A stretch of 64,000 nt of DNA, from assembly GCA_963565915.1 (NCBI GenBank), contig OY751487.1, positions 4,650,001-4,714,000 of the forward strand, given 5' to 3'. This DNA comes from Entoloma clypeatum (Eukaryota; Basidiomycota; Agaricomycetes; Agaricales; Entolomataceae). The notes under the pieces are model-generated. The model saw nothing but the letters and a program-made list of their open reading frames with translations, had not been told where the DNA came from and did not search any database. Positions 22,135-31,614 of this stretch are shown here, in pieces. The position numbers and the translations under genes were made by a program. Position 1 is the stretch's first letter. Each line of letters starts with the position of its first letter.

Positions 22135-22667
22135 GATGTCCCAGAGTCGCATCATCATGTCCTACTCAAAGCAGCAGATCTATGCCCACTTCACCACCAC
22201 TGAACAACAGACCAAATACAGTCGTTGGGCATGAAACAAGAGAATTGACCCCTTCTCGCTACTGACAGATGTGCAGGAACAGAGATTCCTTGGAGATCTA
22301 CAGAGGAAATATGCCAAATGTTTTACCACTGATTCTGCCGACGAGTCCCCTGACGAATCTACTTCTGACTCCGCACAATCAGACATCGAACAGACACCTA
22401 GAACAGGGACTCATTTTCAACCCCTACCTGTATCCCAAACCCCATCTTCATTCCAACAACCCCACCCCTCTCCTCCTCCACAGACTGTAGACATGGCAGA
22501 AGCTCCAGCAGTACAAACAATGGATACATCCAAGATCATCAAGGATCCTGGGATGTTCAAAGATAGACACACCTTTGACAAATGGTGGAAAGCCACCAAG
22601 CTATTCATCAGGTCCAGAAGGGCCTGACAGATGATCAGAAGATTCTTGCGGTGCTGTCCCACATGAT
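22135..22667 (+). pseudogene. Gy-B3 gag, middle piece
   Basis: Continues the gag frame after Gy-C: QKQRFLRDLQRKY-like, the Ser/Pro/Gln linker, then ...DTSKIIKDPGMFKDRHTF as in Gy-B2 (23917 on), with a TGA near 22626. It ends at about 22667 in ...CCCACATGAT where the hAT-like MITE begins. Confidence 0.8.
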
Positions 22668-22695
22668 TGGTGTTTGAAAGTCCAGTCCAGCCCAG
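22668..22695. mobile_element. hAT-like MITE copy 4, left piece
   Basis: TGGTGTTTGAAAGTCCAGTC matches the left end of copy 2 (12378). It is interrupted after 22695 by Gy-B2 and resumes at 29153. Confidence 0.75.
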
Positions 22696-23097
22696 TGTTA
22701 TGGACTCTATGGTATGAGGACCACATCATATCTTTTACTTATCGGCCTGACTCGGCGCCCTCTTACGAGCTTACTATGTCTAATGTCTACTTTTGCAACC
22801 TTCGATTTCCAGTCTGACTCATTACATTACTTCGTCATCCCCTTTAGTATACTTCGCTCCCGTGCTGACTCGCTTTCCACAGTCAGCTTACTCATTGTAC
22901 ATAGCCTTCTGCAGTCGCCTTACTCAAGCGCACTGCCTTCCGCAGTACTGACTCATCCGCTACCGCCTATAGTCAGTACCTATATAAACCTCTTGTACTA
23001 TAGTAGATTCCTTAGATTTAGCAATCACTTTGCTCTTCGCCTTTCCACTTTCCTGCATACTCTGCCCGAACCTTGGAAAGGTTTGTCAAGCATAACA
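22696..23097 (+). repeat. Gy-B2 5' LTR
   Basis: 402 bp, TGTTATGGAC ... GTCAAGCATAACA. TATATAAACC near 22981. Contains TGACTCA at 22815-22821 and 22949-22955 and TTACTCA at 22888-22894 and 22920-22926, within three imperfect copies (about 31 bp apart) of a TTCYRCAGT unit. It differs from its own 3' LTR at about 25 positions by eye, far more than the two 3' LTRs of Gy-B1 and Gy-B2 differ from each other. Confidence 0.9.
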
Positions 23098-23199
23098 AGT
23101 TGCTAAATCTCGTTAGGTTCGCCCAGAGGGAAGAGAGCAACTACCAGACGAGTCAAGACGTCGCGCTTCTTTGAAGGCTTCACCAGTAACCCATTCAGC

Positions 23200-24845
23200 A
23201 CGCCAGAAGCCCGACAGGAGGAGCTAAGTCCTCGAGACAGTATCGATTTTACACTCATCCAGCAGTACATTGAATCGGAGATCCGTCGCATCCTACAGCA
23301 GGTGCTTGACAAAGAACTAGACAATGACGAGCATCGCCCCCACAGCGAGATAGCAGAGAGCATCCATCTTGCTCGGCAACACCAGATCGCGCGTTACAAC
23401 GCCCGACAGAACGAACTCGAAAGCTTTCGCGTTCAAGAAGGACCTCAGACAGGTCGGATCACAGAGATCAGAGAGTTTATCGGTGCCCAGACAACCGTTA
23501 TCAGAAGATTGATTAGGACGCTCATATCGAGACGTCCCAGAGCCACATCATCACATCTTACTCGAAGCAGCAGATCTACGCCCACTTCACCACCGAAGAA
23601 CAACAGACCGAGTACAACCGTTGGGCACGAAATGAGAGACTTGACCCCTTCTCGCGACCAACAGATGCACAGAAACAGAGATTCCTTAGAGATTTACAGA
23701 GGAAATACTCTGAACGTTTTGCCACCGATTCCGCCGACGAGTCCCCTGACAAATTTACTTTTGACTCCGTGCAGTCAGATATCGAACAGACGCCTAGAAC
23801 AGGGACTCATTTTCAATCCTTACCTGTATCCCGAACCCCATCTTCATCCCAACAATCCGACTCCTCTCCTCCTCCGCAGACTTTAAACATGACAGAAGTT
23901 CCGGCTGTACAAACAATGGATACATCCAAGATCATCAAGGATCCTGGGATGTTCAAGGACAGATACACCTTTGACGAGTGGTGGAAGGCCACCAAACTAT
24001 ACATCAGGTTCCAAAAGAGCCTCACAGATGATCAGAAGATTCTTGCGGTACTATCCCGCATGATGGAAGGGTCCAGCAGGCACTGGGCCAGTAAAAAGTT
24101 AGACACTCTTGCTGTTGACAATGAGAACATCACCTGGCTAGGTTTTTCCGATGATATCGCCACACGATTCTCCATCGCCAACAAGTTGGTCACTGCCAAA
24201 GCAAGACTCAAAGTCCTGAAACAAGAGAAACACACTGTTGATGAATTCTTGGATGAATTTGAAGAACTCTTGAAGCTGTCAAACCTTGGCAAAGAAACTG
24301 GGAAATACATCCTAGAGAAGAACGTCAACCGCAGAATCTCTGAACAAGCGGCTAGCGATGGCAAGACGTACACCAATTACGCAAAGGAGATCTGAAACAA
24401 GGGATGACAGATGGAGGGGCATGCACTGATCATCCGAGGTGGCGGCGACACACGTACCGGATCGGATACCACTTATGGTGGTCAGGGCAAGGCCATGGAG
24501 ATTGACAAAGCAGGGGTAGCCTGTTGCTACAACTGCCAATGCTTGGGTCACCTTGCTAAGGACTGCAGCGCTCCAAAGAAGAAAGATGGTCACAAGTGTT
24601 TCAACTGCGACCAAGAAGGCCATATCTCGCGCAACTGCCGCAAGCCGAAGAAGAACTCCGGAAGGGTTAGGAAGGTGTCCGAGGAAGATGCCGAGAATGA
24701 TGAAACCACAATCTTAGAAGCCGACGAGAATAAACGGACTTGCTTGCCTTGTATGACTGCAGACAATAGAACCTATGTCATCCCTGCCAAGCAAGCCACT
24801 GCATCAACTAAGATTGTGAAGGGAGATAAACCTCCAAAAAGATGA
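23200..24845 (+). pseudogene. Gy-B2 gag, broken
   Basis: Expected start (ACG at 23200; ATG in Gy-B3) leads into an acidic helical N-terminus, then a frameshift near 23540, a Ser/Pro-rich linker and the capsid-like domain (WWKATKLYIRFQKSL, DEFLDEFEELLKLSNLG, about 23960-24270). Two TGAs near 24393 and 24402 interrupt it; Gy-B3 has TGAs at the same two places. Two zinc knuckles follow: CYNCQCLGHLAKDC (near 24525) and CFNCDQEGHISRNC (near 24598), then an acidic tail and TGA at 24843. Two knuckles rather than one distinguish this family from Gy-A. Confidence 0.85.
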
Positions 24846-26208
24846 GAGATCAGGCTGTTAGCTCAGCTCAAAACACGACAAGGACCAAAAGTCATCCGAC
24901 CTGAGGTTGACAGTGGATGTGAACGCACATCCATTCATCCCAGAATAGTATATGAACAGAACCTCGCCACATGAGGAATACCACCCATAGCAATTCTAAA
25001 TGCGGATGGATCACCAAATCAACAACAGAAAGTGAGCCAACTTGCCGAAGTCAAACTGGATTTGGGAGCACATCAGGAAACCATGGAAGCAATGGTACTG
25101 GACATTGGGAGAACGGACATGCTCTTGGGACATGACTGGTTGGTACACCACAACCCCACAATCAATTGGACAACCGGCGCGGTAACATTTAACCGGTGCC
25201 CAACAACATGTCGAACCAAACACTCGGATTTCAGGATTAACCTTAATGGTTGCAAACACCAGGTTCACATGGTTGAGGTGCGCGACAAAGATGCACCCAA
25301 AAAGTCGGATCAGAAATGGAAGCCCCTGGAGACCCTATTTTGGAAGCTGTCACTCCCACACCACCTCCCACAACCAAACGACCCTCATATGTTGATCGAT
25401 TTGCTCATCTCTTTGAGAAGGAGAACTTTGATAAGATCCCAAAGGAGAGGGAATGGGACCATGGTATTGAACTTACACCGGACGCACCAAAGGAACTAGG
25501 GGGAAATACATATCCTATGACACAAAAGGAACAAGAGGAATTGGACGCATTCATTGACGAGGGTCTAGCAACAGGAAAGATCCACCCATCCAAATCCCCT
25601 TATGCCTCCCCTTGCTTCTTCATCAACAAGAAGGATGGCTCCAAACAATTGGTACAAGATTACCACATGGTCAATAAATTCACGGTCAAAGACAAGTTCC
25701 CACTCCCATGAATATTCGATCTCTTGGACGTGCTGAAATGCAGTCTACTTCAATAAGATGGACATCATGTGGGGCTATAACAATGTCTGGATTAAGGAGG
25801 GTGATGAATGGAAAGCTGCCTTCCTCACCAGTCGAGGATTGTTTGAACCATTGGTCATGTTTTTTGGTCTTTGCAACTCCCCGGGAACATTCTCTCGAAT
25901 GATGGCTAGTCTATTCCGGGACCAGATCCGCCGACGTATCTGTGTGATCTACATGGATGACATCGTGGCTATCGGTAAAACCAAGGAAGAACTTGCGCAT
26001 GGAAAGTGAGAAGGGGCGAGCACCCACATCAAAAAAGGAAGTTCAGAGGTTCCTTGGATTTGCCAACTTCTATTGACATTTTATTGAAGGGTACTCAAAC
26101 ATTGCGAAACCTCTCACTGCGCTCACAGGGGGTACAGCATTTACTTGGGGACCAACAGAGCAGCAAGCCTTTGAAGGTCTCATATGGGCAATTACATCAG
26201 CACCAGTC
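24846..26208 (+). pseudogene. Gy-B2 protease and RT, broken
   Basis: Protease: VDSGCERTSIHP near 24907 keeps the DSG triad, followed by a TGA at 24973 and the conserved MLLGHDWLVHHNP. A frameshift near 25320 leads into RT with KKDGSKQLVQDYHMVN, then TGA at 25709, a frameshift near 25755 (missing bases in CAGTCTACTTC), and MDIMWGYNN, FFGLCNSPGTF and YMDD near 25951. After EELAH a deletion of about 150 bp relative to Gy-B1 fuses RT to the connection region; a TGA lies in the FANFY-HF motif near 26073. The first two stops and the frameshift are shared with Gy-B1. Confidence 0.85.
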
Positions 26209-28209
26209 TTGGCATTACCGAAACCAGAGGGACAGTTCAGGGTTGAAACCGATGCATCAGGCTATGCAATTGGAGCAGTACTCTCTCAGAGGCAAGACGA
26301 CAAATGGCACCCCATCGTGTTCTTGTCGCGGACCATGTCCGCAGCCGAACAGAATCACGAGATATATGACAAGGAACTCCTGGCGGTCGTGGAAGCATTA
26401 AAAGATTGGAGACACTATCTGCTCGAAGCCAGGGAACGTTTTGAAATCTTGACCGATCACAAGAACCTGGAATATTTCCGTCATCCTCAGGACCTGAATC
26501 AACGACAGCGACGCTGGAAAATGAAGTTACACGACTATGACTTCGAATTACGGCATGTGCCCGGCAAGACCAATGCGAAAGCGGACATCCTGTCACGCTT
26601 ACCCTGGTATGGAGCGGAACTCGAACCACAGGACAGTGACCAAATGCTCAAGGAGGGACTATTCTTGAAACGGTTGGAATCAGAAGATGTGGTACAAATG
26701 GAGATGTTCACGGAGGAACAATTCTTTGAAGGGGGTGAGACATCTGATTCCATCAAAATTGGAAACATCACAACCATCGAAAACCCATGGATCACATGCA
26801 TCAAGGCTTCGAACCGCATGGAGACAGAAGTAGCGCAGGGCCTAAAAAAGAATCCTCATTGGTATCAACAGGAGAATGGGATCACCTATGCAGGAGAACG
26901 AGTCTATGTCCCGCCAGATCCACAATTACAACAAGAATTGATGTTCGAGTCACATGATGCACCAGTGGCTGGACATCCAGGACAGTACCGGACACATGAA
27001 CTCCTCACTCGCACCTACTGGTGGCCTACCATACTGCATGATGTGAAGAAGTACGTGAAGGATTGCGACACTTGTCAACGCAACAAGATTAACCGACAAA
27101 AGCGACATGCTCCGCTACATCCCCATGCAGCACCAAGTCACCCATGGGAAGACATAGGAATCGACATTGTGGGACCGATACCAGAATCTGATGGAAAAAA
27201 TGCAATTCTGGTCATCACGGATAGACATTCAAAGATGCTTCACCTTATTCCGACAACCGTGGAACTATCGGCTGAAGGATTAGCCAAGATCTATTGGGAT
27301 CAGATATGGAAGCTTCATGGGATCCCCAAGAAGATCATCAGTGATAGGGGACCGCAGTTCGCCGCGAAGTTCATGGAGATACTCTGCCGCATGCTAGGGA
27401 TCAAAAGGAACCTGTCCACTGCATACCACCCACAGACTGACGGACAGGCCGAGCGATCGCATCAGGAGATGGAAGCGTTCTTACGGAACTTTGTCAACCA
27501 TCTACAGGATGATTGGGCTGAATGGATCGCAATCGCAGAGTTCCAGTACAATGACAAAGAACATCAGGCGACGAAGCACACCCCATTCTACCTCAACTAC
27601 GGTTTACATCCATGGAAGGGAGAACTTGTGTTAGAAGATACCAATCCGGCTGCCAACGACTTCTTGAAAAAACTCAAACAGGCACGAGAAGAAGCCAATG
27701 CTGCGCTGAAACAAGGACAGGATCAGATGAAGAAGACAGTTGACACACGGCGAAGTCCGTCTCGGGACTACCGCATCGGAGACAGGGTGTGGCTGGAAGG
27801 GACTAACATCAGGACCAATCGACCCTCAAAGAAACTTGATGCACTCCGACATGGACCATTCAAAGTCCTAGAGAAGAAAGGAGCTAGCGCGTACCTTCTT
27901 GATCTTCCGAAGGCTTGGAAGATGATTCACCCTGTGTTCAACGAGACCCTGTTGTCACCATATGAAACTCCGAAGTACGCCATCCAGAAAAAGAAACCAG
28001 CCCCTGATCCGATCATCGTCGAAGGACGAGAAGAGTACCATGTGTCTACGATCCTAGACTCTCAAAAGTTCCATGAAAAGATCCAGTACCTCGTCCAGTG
28101 GGAAGGATATGGTCCAGAAGAGAACACATGGGAACCTCGAGCTAATGTTCAGAACGCTCAAGATTTGATCCATGATTTCCATTGGCAGAACCCGTCTCGC
28201 CCACGATAA
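26209..28209 (+). CDS. Gy-B2 RNase H - integrase - chromodomain, intact 666-codon frame
   Basis: The uninterrupted distal part of pol. RNase H (ETDASGYAIGAVLS, KELLAVVEAL, TDHKNLEYF) spans about residues 1-125. The integrase zinc domain has HPGQYRTHELL and CDTCQRNK near residues 255-300. The core carries the three acids in IDIVGPIP, SDRGPQF and QTDGQAERSH (about 325, 385 and 420). A basic domain follows, then a chromodomain (EEYHVSTILDSQ, YLVQWEGYGPEENTWEP) at about 610-655, which in chromoviruses guides integration to marked heterochromatin. The ATG is internal to pol, so this part would normally be released by protease. Gy-B1 lacks half of this integrase. Confidence 0.85.
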   Translation: MALPKPEGQFRVETDASGYAIGAVLSQRQDDKWHPIVFLSRTMSAAEQNHEIYDKELLAVVEALKDWRHYLLEARERFEILTDHKNLEYFRHPQDLNQRQRRWKMKLHDYDFELRHVPGKTNAKADILSRLPWYGAELEPQDSDQMLKEGLFLKRLESEDVVQMEMFTEEQFFEGGETSDSIKIGNITTIENPWITCIKASNRMETEVAQGLKKNPHWYQQENGITYAGERVYVPPDPQLQQELMFESHDAPVAGHPGQYRTHELLTRTYWWPTILHDVKKYVKDCDTCQRNKINRQKRHAPLHPHAAPSHPWEDIGIDIVGPIPESDGKNAILVITDRHSKMLHLIPTTVELSAEGLAKIYWDQIWKLHGIPKKIISDRGPQFAAKFMEILCRMLGIKRNLSTAYHPQTDGQAERSHQEMEAFLRNFVNHLQDDWAEWIAIAEFQYNDKEHQATKHTPFYLNYGLHPWKGELVLEDTNPAANDFLKKLKQAREEANAALKQGQDQMKKTVDTRRSPSRDYRIGDRVWLEGTNIRTNRPSKKLDALRHGPFKVLEKKGASAYLLDLPKAWKMIHPVFNETLLSPYETPKYAIQKKKPAPDPIIVEGREEYHVSTILDSQKFHEKIQYLVQWEGYGPEENTWEPRANVQNAQDLIHDFHWQNPSRPR

Positions 28210-28343
28210 AAGACAGCTCTCAGAATCCATGACAAGTATCGACCTCATCAGTCAACCACACACCGAGTTCCCTGCTCTAGTCCTTTTCCCTGCCCAAAAT
28301 AGCCTCCCCCTTCTTCTTCTATCTCTCAACCATCCTCGCCGCC

Positions 28344-28715
28344 ATGTCCAACACCACCGTTACCTCCACCTCTACCACCGACATCAACCCCGCCATCACC
28401 GCCCTCATGAACGAAGCACTCTTCATGAGAGACCAAATCCATGCTCTCGAAACTTCCCTTGCCAACCTCCTCCATCGCCAGATGCATATCCGGCTTCACT
28501 CGCTGTCCAACCTACCTGTCGCCCCGAGTCCCGAGGAAAAACAAATTCTCGGGAATTACACCAGCACCCTCGTAATTGAGAATCAACGTATTCGGCTGGC
28601 TATCAAAGGCCTCGAACTCGCCGTAGCCATCAACGAGGAGTTGATATATGATTGGAGCCTCAAGGAAAGTCCAAACTGGTCCGATCCCGGCAACAATGAG
28701 GGATGGGGACAGTGA
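28344..28715 (+). CDS. Extra small ORF downstream of pol (Gy-B2 copy)
   Basis: 123 codons from ATG 28344, 134 bp after the pol stop and 34 bp before the 3' LTR. N-terminal Thr/Ser-rich stretch, then an amphipathic helix (MRDQIHALETSLANLLHRQ), a short proline hinge (VAPSPEEK), a second helix (ENQRIRLAIKGLELAVAINEELI) and a polar Trp/Asn tail. The two-helix layout suggests a coiled-coil or structural protein, as for accessory ORFs of some retroelements; I cannot name a function. Retention in two copies with largely synonymous-type changes in the first third hints at past selection, but I have not computed it. Confidence 0.6.
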   Translation: MSNTTVTSTSTTDINPAITALMNEALFMRDQIHALETSLANLLHRQMHIRLHSLSNLPVAPSPEEKQILGNYTSTLVIENQRIRLAIKGLELAVAINEELIYDWSLKESPNWSDPGNNEGWGQ

Positions 28716-28749
28716 CTCTGTGAGGACACAGAGCTTGGAGAGGGGAACA

Positions 28750-29152
28750 TGTTACGGACTCTACGGTATGAGGACCACATCATATCTTTTACTTATCGGC
28801 CCGACTCGGCACCCTCTTACGAGCTTACTATGTCTAATGTCTACTTTCGCAACCTTCAATTCCCAGTCTGACTCACTACCTTACTTCGTCATCCCCTTTA
28901 GTATACTTTGCTCCTGCGCTGACTCGCTTTCCACAGTCAGCTTACTCATTGTACATAGCCTTCCACAGTTGCCTTACTCATGCACACTGCCTTCCGCAGT
29001 ACTGACTCATCCGCTACCACCTATAGTCAGTACCTATATAAACCCTCTGTAGCATAGTTAGATTCCTTAGATTTAGCAATCACTTTGCTCTTCGCCTTTC
29101 CACTTTCCTGCATACTCTGCCCGAACCTTGGAAGGGTTTGTTAAGCATAACA
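28750..29152 (+). repeat. Gy-B2 3' LTR
   Basis: 403 bp, TGTTACGGAC ... TTAAGCATAACA, after a GGAGAGGGGAACA purine tract. It carries the CACAGTTGCC and CTCTGTAGCATAG variants of the Gy-B1 3' LTR rather than those of its own 5' LTR. Confidence 0.9.
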
Positions 29153-29395
29153 CCCGGTTTTTTGCCCAAAAAGAATTAAGAACCTAGAACCAAGACTGGT
29201 TGAGTGGTTTCTCCAAAAAACTGAAACCAGGACTGGACTGGTCAAAGACTGGTGAACCAGTCTTTCCTTTCTCAAAAAAGTAAACCAGGACTGGTTCGAA
29301 CTGGTTTAAACTGGTTATTTTCCAATTTATTAAAACTGTTTCAAAATATCATTTATAACACATTTCAAAACATTTTATAGAAGCTTTGATAAACA
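29153..29395. mobile_element. hAT-like MITE copy 4, right piece
   Basis: From CCCGGTTTTTTGCCCAAAAAG to AACATTTTATAGAAGCTTTGAT, closely following copy 2 (12396-12630). The last about 200 bp of the element, including its right end, are missing; Gy-B3 gag resumes at about 29396. Confidence 0.8.
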
Positions 29396-30599
29396 AAAGG
29401 CAGGCACTGGGCTAGTAACAAATTAGATGCTCTTGCGGTTGACAACGAGAATATCACCTGGCTGGGTTTCTCCAATGATATCGCCACATGATTCTCTATC
29501 ACCAACAAGTCAGTCACTGCCAAAGCAAGACTCGAAGTCCTGAGACAAGAGAAATGCACCATTGACAAATTCTTAGATGAATTTGAAGAACTCTTGAAGC
29601 TGTCAAACCTTGGCAAAGAAACTGGGAAATACATCCTAGAAAAGAACGTCAACCGCAGAATCTCTGAACAAGTGGCGAGTGATGGCAAGATGTACTCTGA
29701 GTACGCAAAGGAGATCTGAAACAAGGGATGACAGATGGAGGGGCATGCACTGATCATCCGAGGTGGCGGCGACACATGTACCGGATCGGATACCACTTAT
29801 GGTGGTCAGGGCAAGGCCATGGAGATTGACAAAGCAGGGGTAGCCTGTTGCTACAACTGCCAATGCTTGGGTCACCTTGCTAAGGACTGCAGCGCTCCAA
29901 AGAAGAAAGATGGTCACAAGTGTTTCAACTGCGACCAAGAAGGCCATATTGCACGCAACTGCCGTAAACCAAAGAAGAACTCCGGAAGGGTTAGGAAGGT
30001 GTCTGAGGAAGATGCTGAGAATGATGAAACCACAATCTTAGAAGCCAACGAGAAGGATTTTCCTGAAGGGTCCTATTAAACGACGCTAAGTCGTGACCCT
30101 TATCTATTAAACAGACTTGCTTGCCTTGTATGACTCCAGACAATAGAACCTATGTCATCCCTGCCAAGCGAGCCGCTGCATCGACTAAGATTGTGAAGGG
30201 AGACAAACCCCTGAAATGACAAGAGATCAGGCTGTTAGCTCAGCTCAAAACACGATGAAGACCAAAGGTCATTTGACCTGAGGTTGATAGCAGATGTGAA
30301 TGCACATGCATCCATCCCAGAATAGTACATGAACAGAACCTCGCCACGTGAGGAATACCACCCATAGCAATTCTAAATGCAGATGGATCGCCAAATTGAC
30401 AACAAAAAGCGAACCAACTTGCCGAAGTCAAGTTGGACTTGGGAGCACATCAGGAAACCATGGTATTGGACATTGAGAGAATGGACATGCTCTTGGGACA
30501 TGACTGGTTGGTACACCACAACCCTGTGATCAATTGGACAACTGGCGCTGTAATGTTCAACCAGTGCCCATCAACATGCCAAACCAAACATTCAGATTT
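29396..30599 (+). pseudogene. Gy-B3 gag end and protease, broken
   Basis: Resumes gag at GCAGGCACTGGGC (compare 24077 in Gy-B2), with TGAs including the pair near 29718 and 29727 also seen in Gy-B2. Two zinc knuckles (near 29850 and 29923) are intact. A short non-homologous insert with TTAAACGACG occurs near 30076. In the protease region the start of the active-site motif is damaged (VDSRCECTCI-like after a TGA near 30218), while MLLGHDWLVHHNP near 30487 is kept. It is cut at 30599 by Co-C; the pentamer gattt (30595-30599) is the presumed left target copy. Confidence 0.8.
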
Positions 30600-30840
30600 T
30601 GTTGAACAAGTTCCACTTCCATTAGAAGCGCCATGTGCTCAATCCCATGATGTACAAATAGTGTACAAATAAGTAGACTAGTATATAAGACTGTCCTTAT
30701 TCTCTGTGCAATATAACACTCTTACCAAGTAACCCCCACCTTGCAAACACCAGTAGTAAGGTTCCCCCTCTATCGTAGATACACGATCTGTAGCGCGTAG
30801 CATAGAGTATACTAGGACTGCACGACGACCCATCAGGTAG
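30600..30840 (+). repeat. Co-C 5' LTR, left part
   Basis: Begins TGTTGAACAAGTTCC, like the copia LTRs of Co-A and Co-B in its first bases only. Has GTATATAAGACTG (TATA box) near 30691. The KDZ element starts at 30841, downstream of the TATA box, so it sits in R, U5 or the leader. I cannot place the end of this LTR in the right-hand flank. Confidence 0.7.
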
Positions 30841-31280
30841 TCAACCTACACTGTATTGTAATATACGGTCTAGTGAACACATACACTGTATGGTAAATTA
30901 TGGAAGCAGCAAATTCGCTAGAGCACCAGCAAATTCGCCATGGCGGGCGGCGACAGAATGAAATGTGGCCGGCAACAAGTCAATGTGGCCGGCAACAAAC
31001 TCTATGCCCCCGGCGACAAACTCAATGCAGCCGGTGACAGTCAATGCAGCCGGCGACAACGATCAGCCGACGACAGTCAAATGAAATGTGGCCAGCGACA
31101 ACACATCAATCGACAGTCAAATGTTGGCCGGTGACGATGTCAATCCAGCCAGCGACAACAGGTCAATCCAGCCGGCGACCCTCAAATGAAACGTGGCTGG
31201 CGAAAAAACTCAATGGTCACCGGCAAAAAGGTTGAAAAGGACCAGCGAAAGGTGGCCGGCGACACCACTCAATGCGGCTG
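30841..31280. repeat. KDZ left terminal inverted repeat and subterminal array
   Basis: First about 115 bp match the reverse complement of 49875-49989 with few differences, including two internal copies of TACACTGTAT(T/G)GTAA (30847 and 30883). From about 30946 an irregular array of about 20-bp units (AATGCAGCCGGCGACAAACTC and variants with GGCCGGCAACAAG) mirrors the right end. Such arrays near termini are typical transposase-binding regions; that role is inferred. Confidence 0.85.
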
Positions 31281-31287
31281 ACACCAG

Positions 31288-31545
31288 GATTGCCGTTGTC
31301 ATCTTGACGGAGTAGTCCGTCGCGGCATGAGACATTGATCTCGCCTGGACGTGTCACCGGCACAAGACATGTCCTGAGACCGGCGACACGGCGAACACGT
31401 ACCGGCGAAACAATGGTCACCAGTGAAAGGAAGGACTGGCAAAAAGGTTTACCGGTGAAAGGAAGGGTGGCGAAAGGAAGGATTGGCGAAAGAATGTTGG
31501 TGAAAGGATGTTGAAAGGATGTCGGCGAGGAATCAAGCCGGCGAC
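31288..31545 (-). repeat. Inverted duplicate of the K3 intron-4/exon-5 junction
   Basis: Read on the minus strand, this segment runs CTTTCGCC-type minisatellite, GTGTCGCCGGTCTCAGGACATGTCTTG, then GAGATCAATGTCTCATGCCGCG and CGTCAAGATGACAACGGCAATC. The same order appears on the plus strand at about 45845-46199, across the end of K3 intron 4 (AG at 46108-46109) and the first about 90 bases of exon 5. It is thus a copy of transposase-gene sequence placed next to the left end in the opposite orientation. Confidence 0.8.
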
Positions 31546-31614
31546 AACAGTCATCTGTTACAAACCAGGAGGTGTTTCACGTTATCCTATTTTACATTGC
31601 AACCCCTAATGTAC

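Larger units (their letters stand above)
22696..29152 (+). mobile_element. Gy-B2: full-length Ty3-type chromovirus with an extra small ORF
   Basis: LTRs at 22696-23097 and 28750-29152, with gag, protease, RT, RNase H, integrase, chromodomain and a third small ORF between. The flanking pentamers cccag (22691-22695) and cccgg (29153-29157) differ at one base. It lies inside the MITE copy 4. 6457 bp. Defects are a lost gag start (ACG), frameshifts in gag and RT, premature TGAs and a deletion of about 150 bp after YMDD. The distal 666 codons are intact. Confidence 0.93.
15456..30599 (+). mobile_element. Gy-B3: outermost Ty3-type element, in pieces
   Basis: Visible pieces are the 5' LTR (15456-15801), leader and gag start (15802-16239), gag middle (22135-22667), and gag end plus protease (29396-30599). 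Between them sit Gy-C, the split hAT MITE with Gy-B2 inside, and from 30600 the copia element Co-C. Reading the pieces in order reproduces the Gy-B2 sequence. The RT-to-3'-LTR half is not seen and, if present, lies beyond the window. Its LTR is the most diverged of the Gy-B LTRs here, consistent with greatest age. Confidence 0.88.

Noticed and set aside
30946..31280. CRISPR-like array of about 20-bp units
   Set aside because: Units are irregular with no unique spacers, and they mirror the other end of a DNA transposon in a eukaryotic context.
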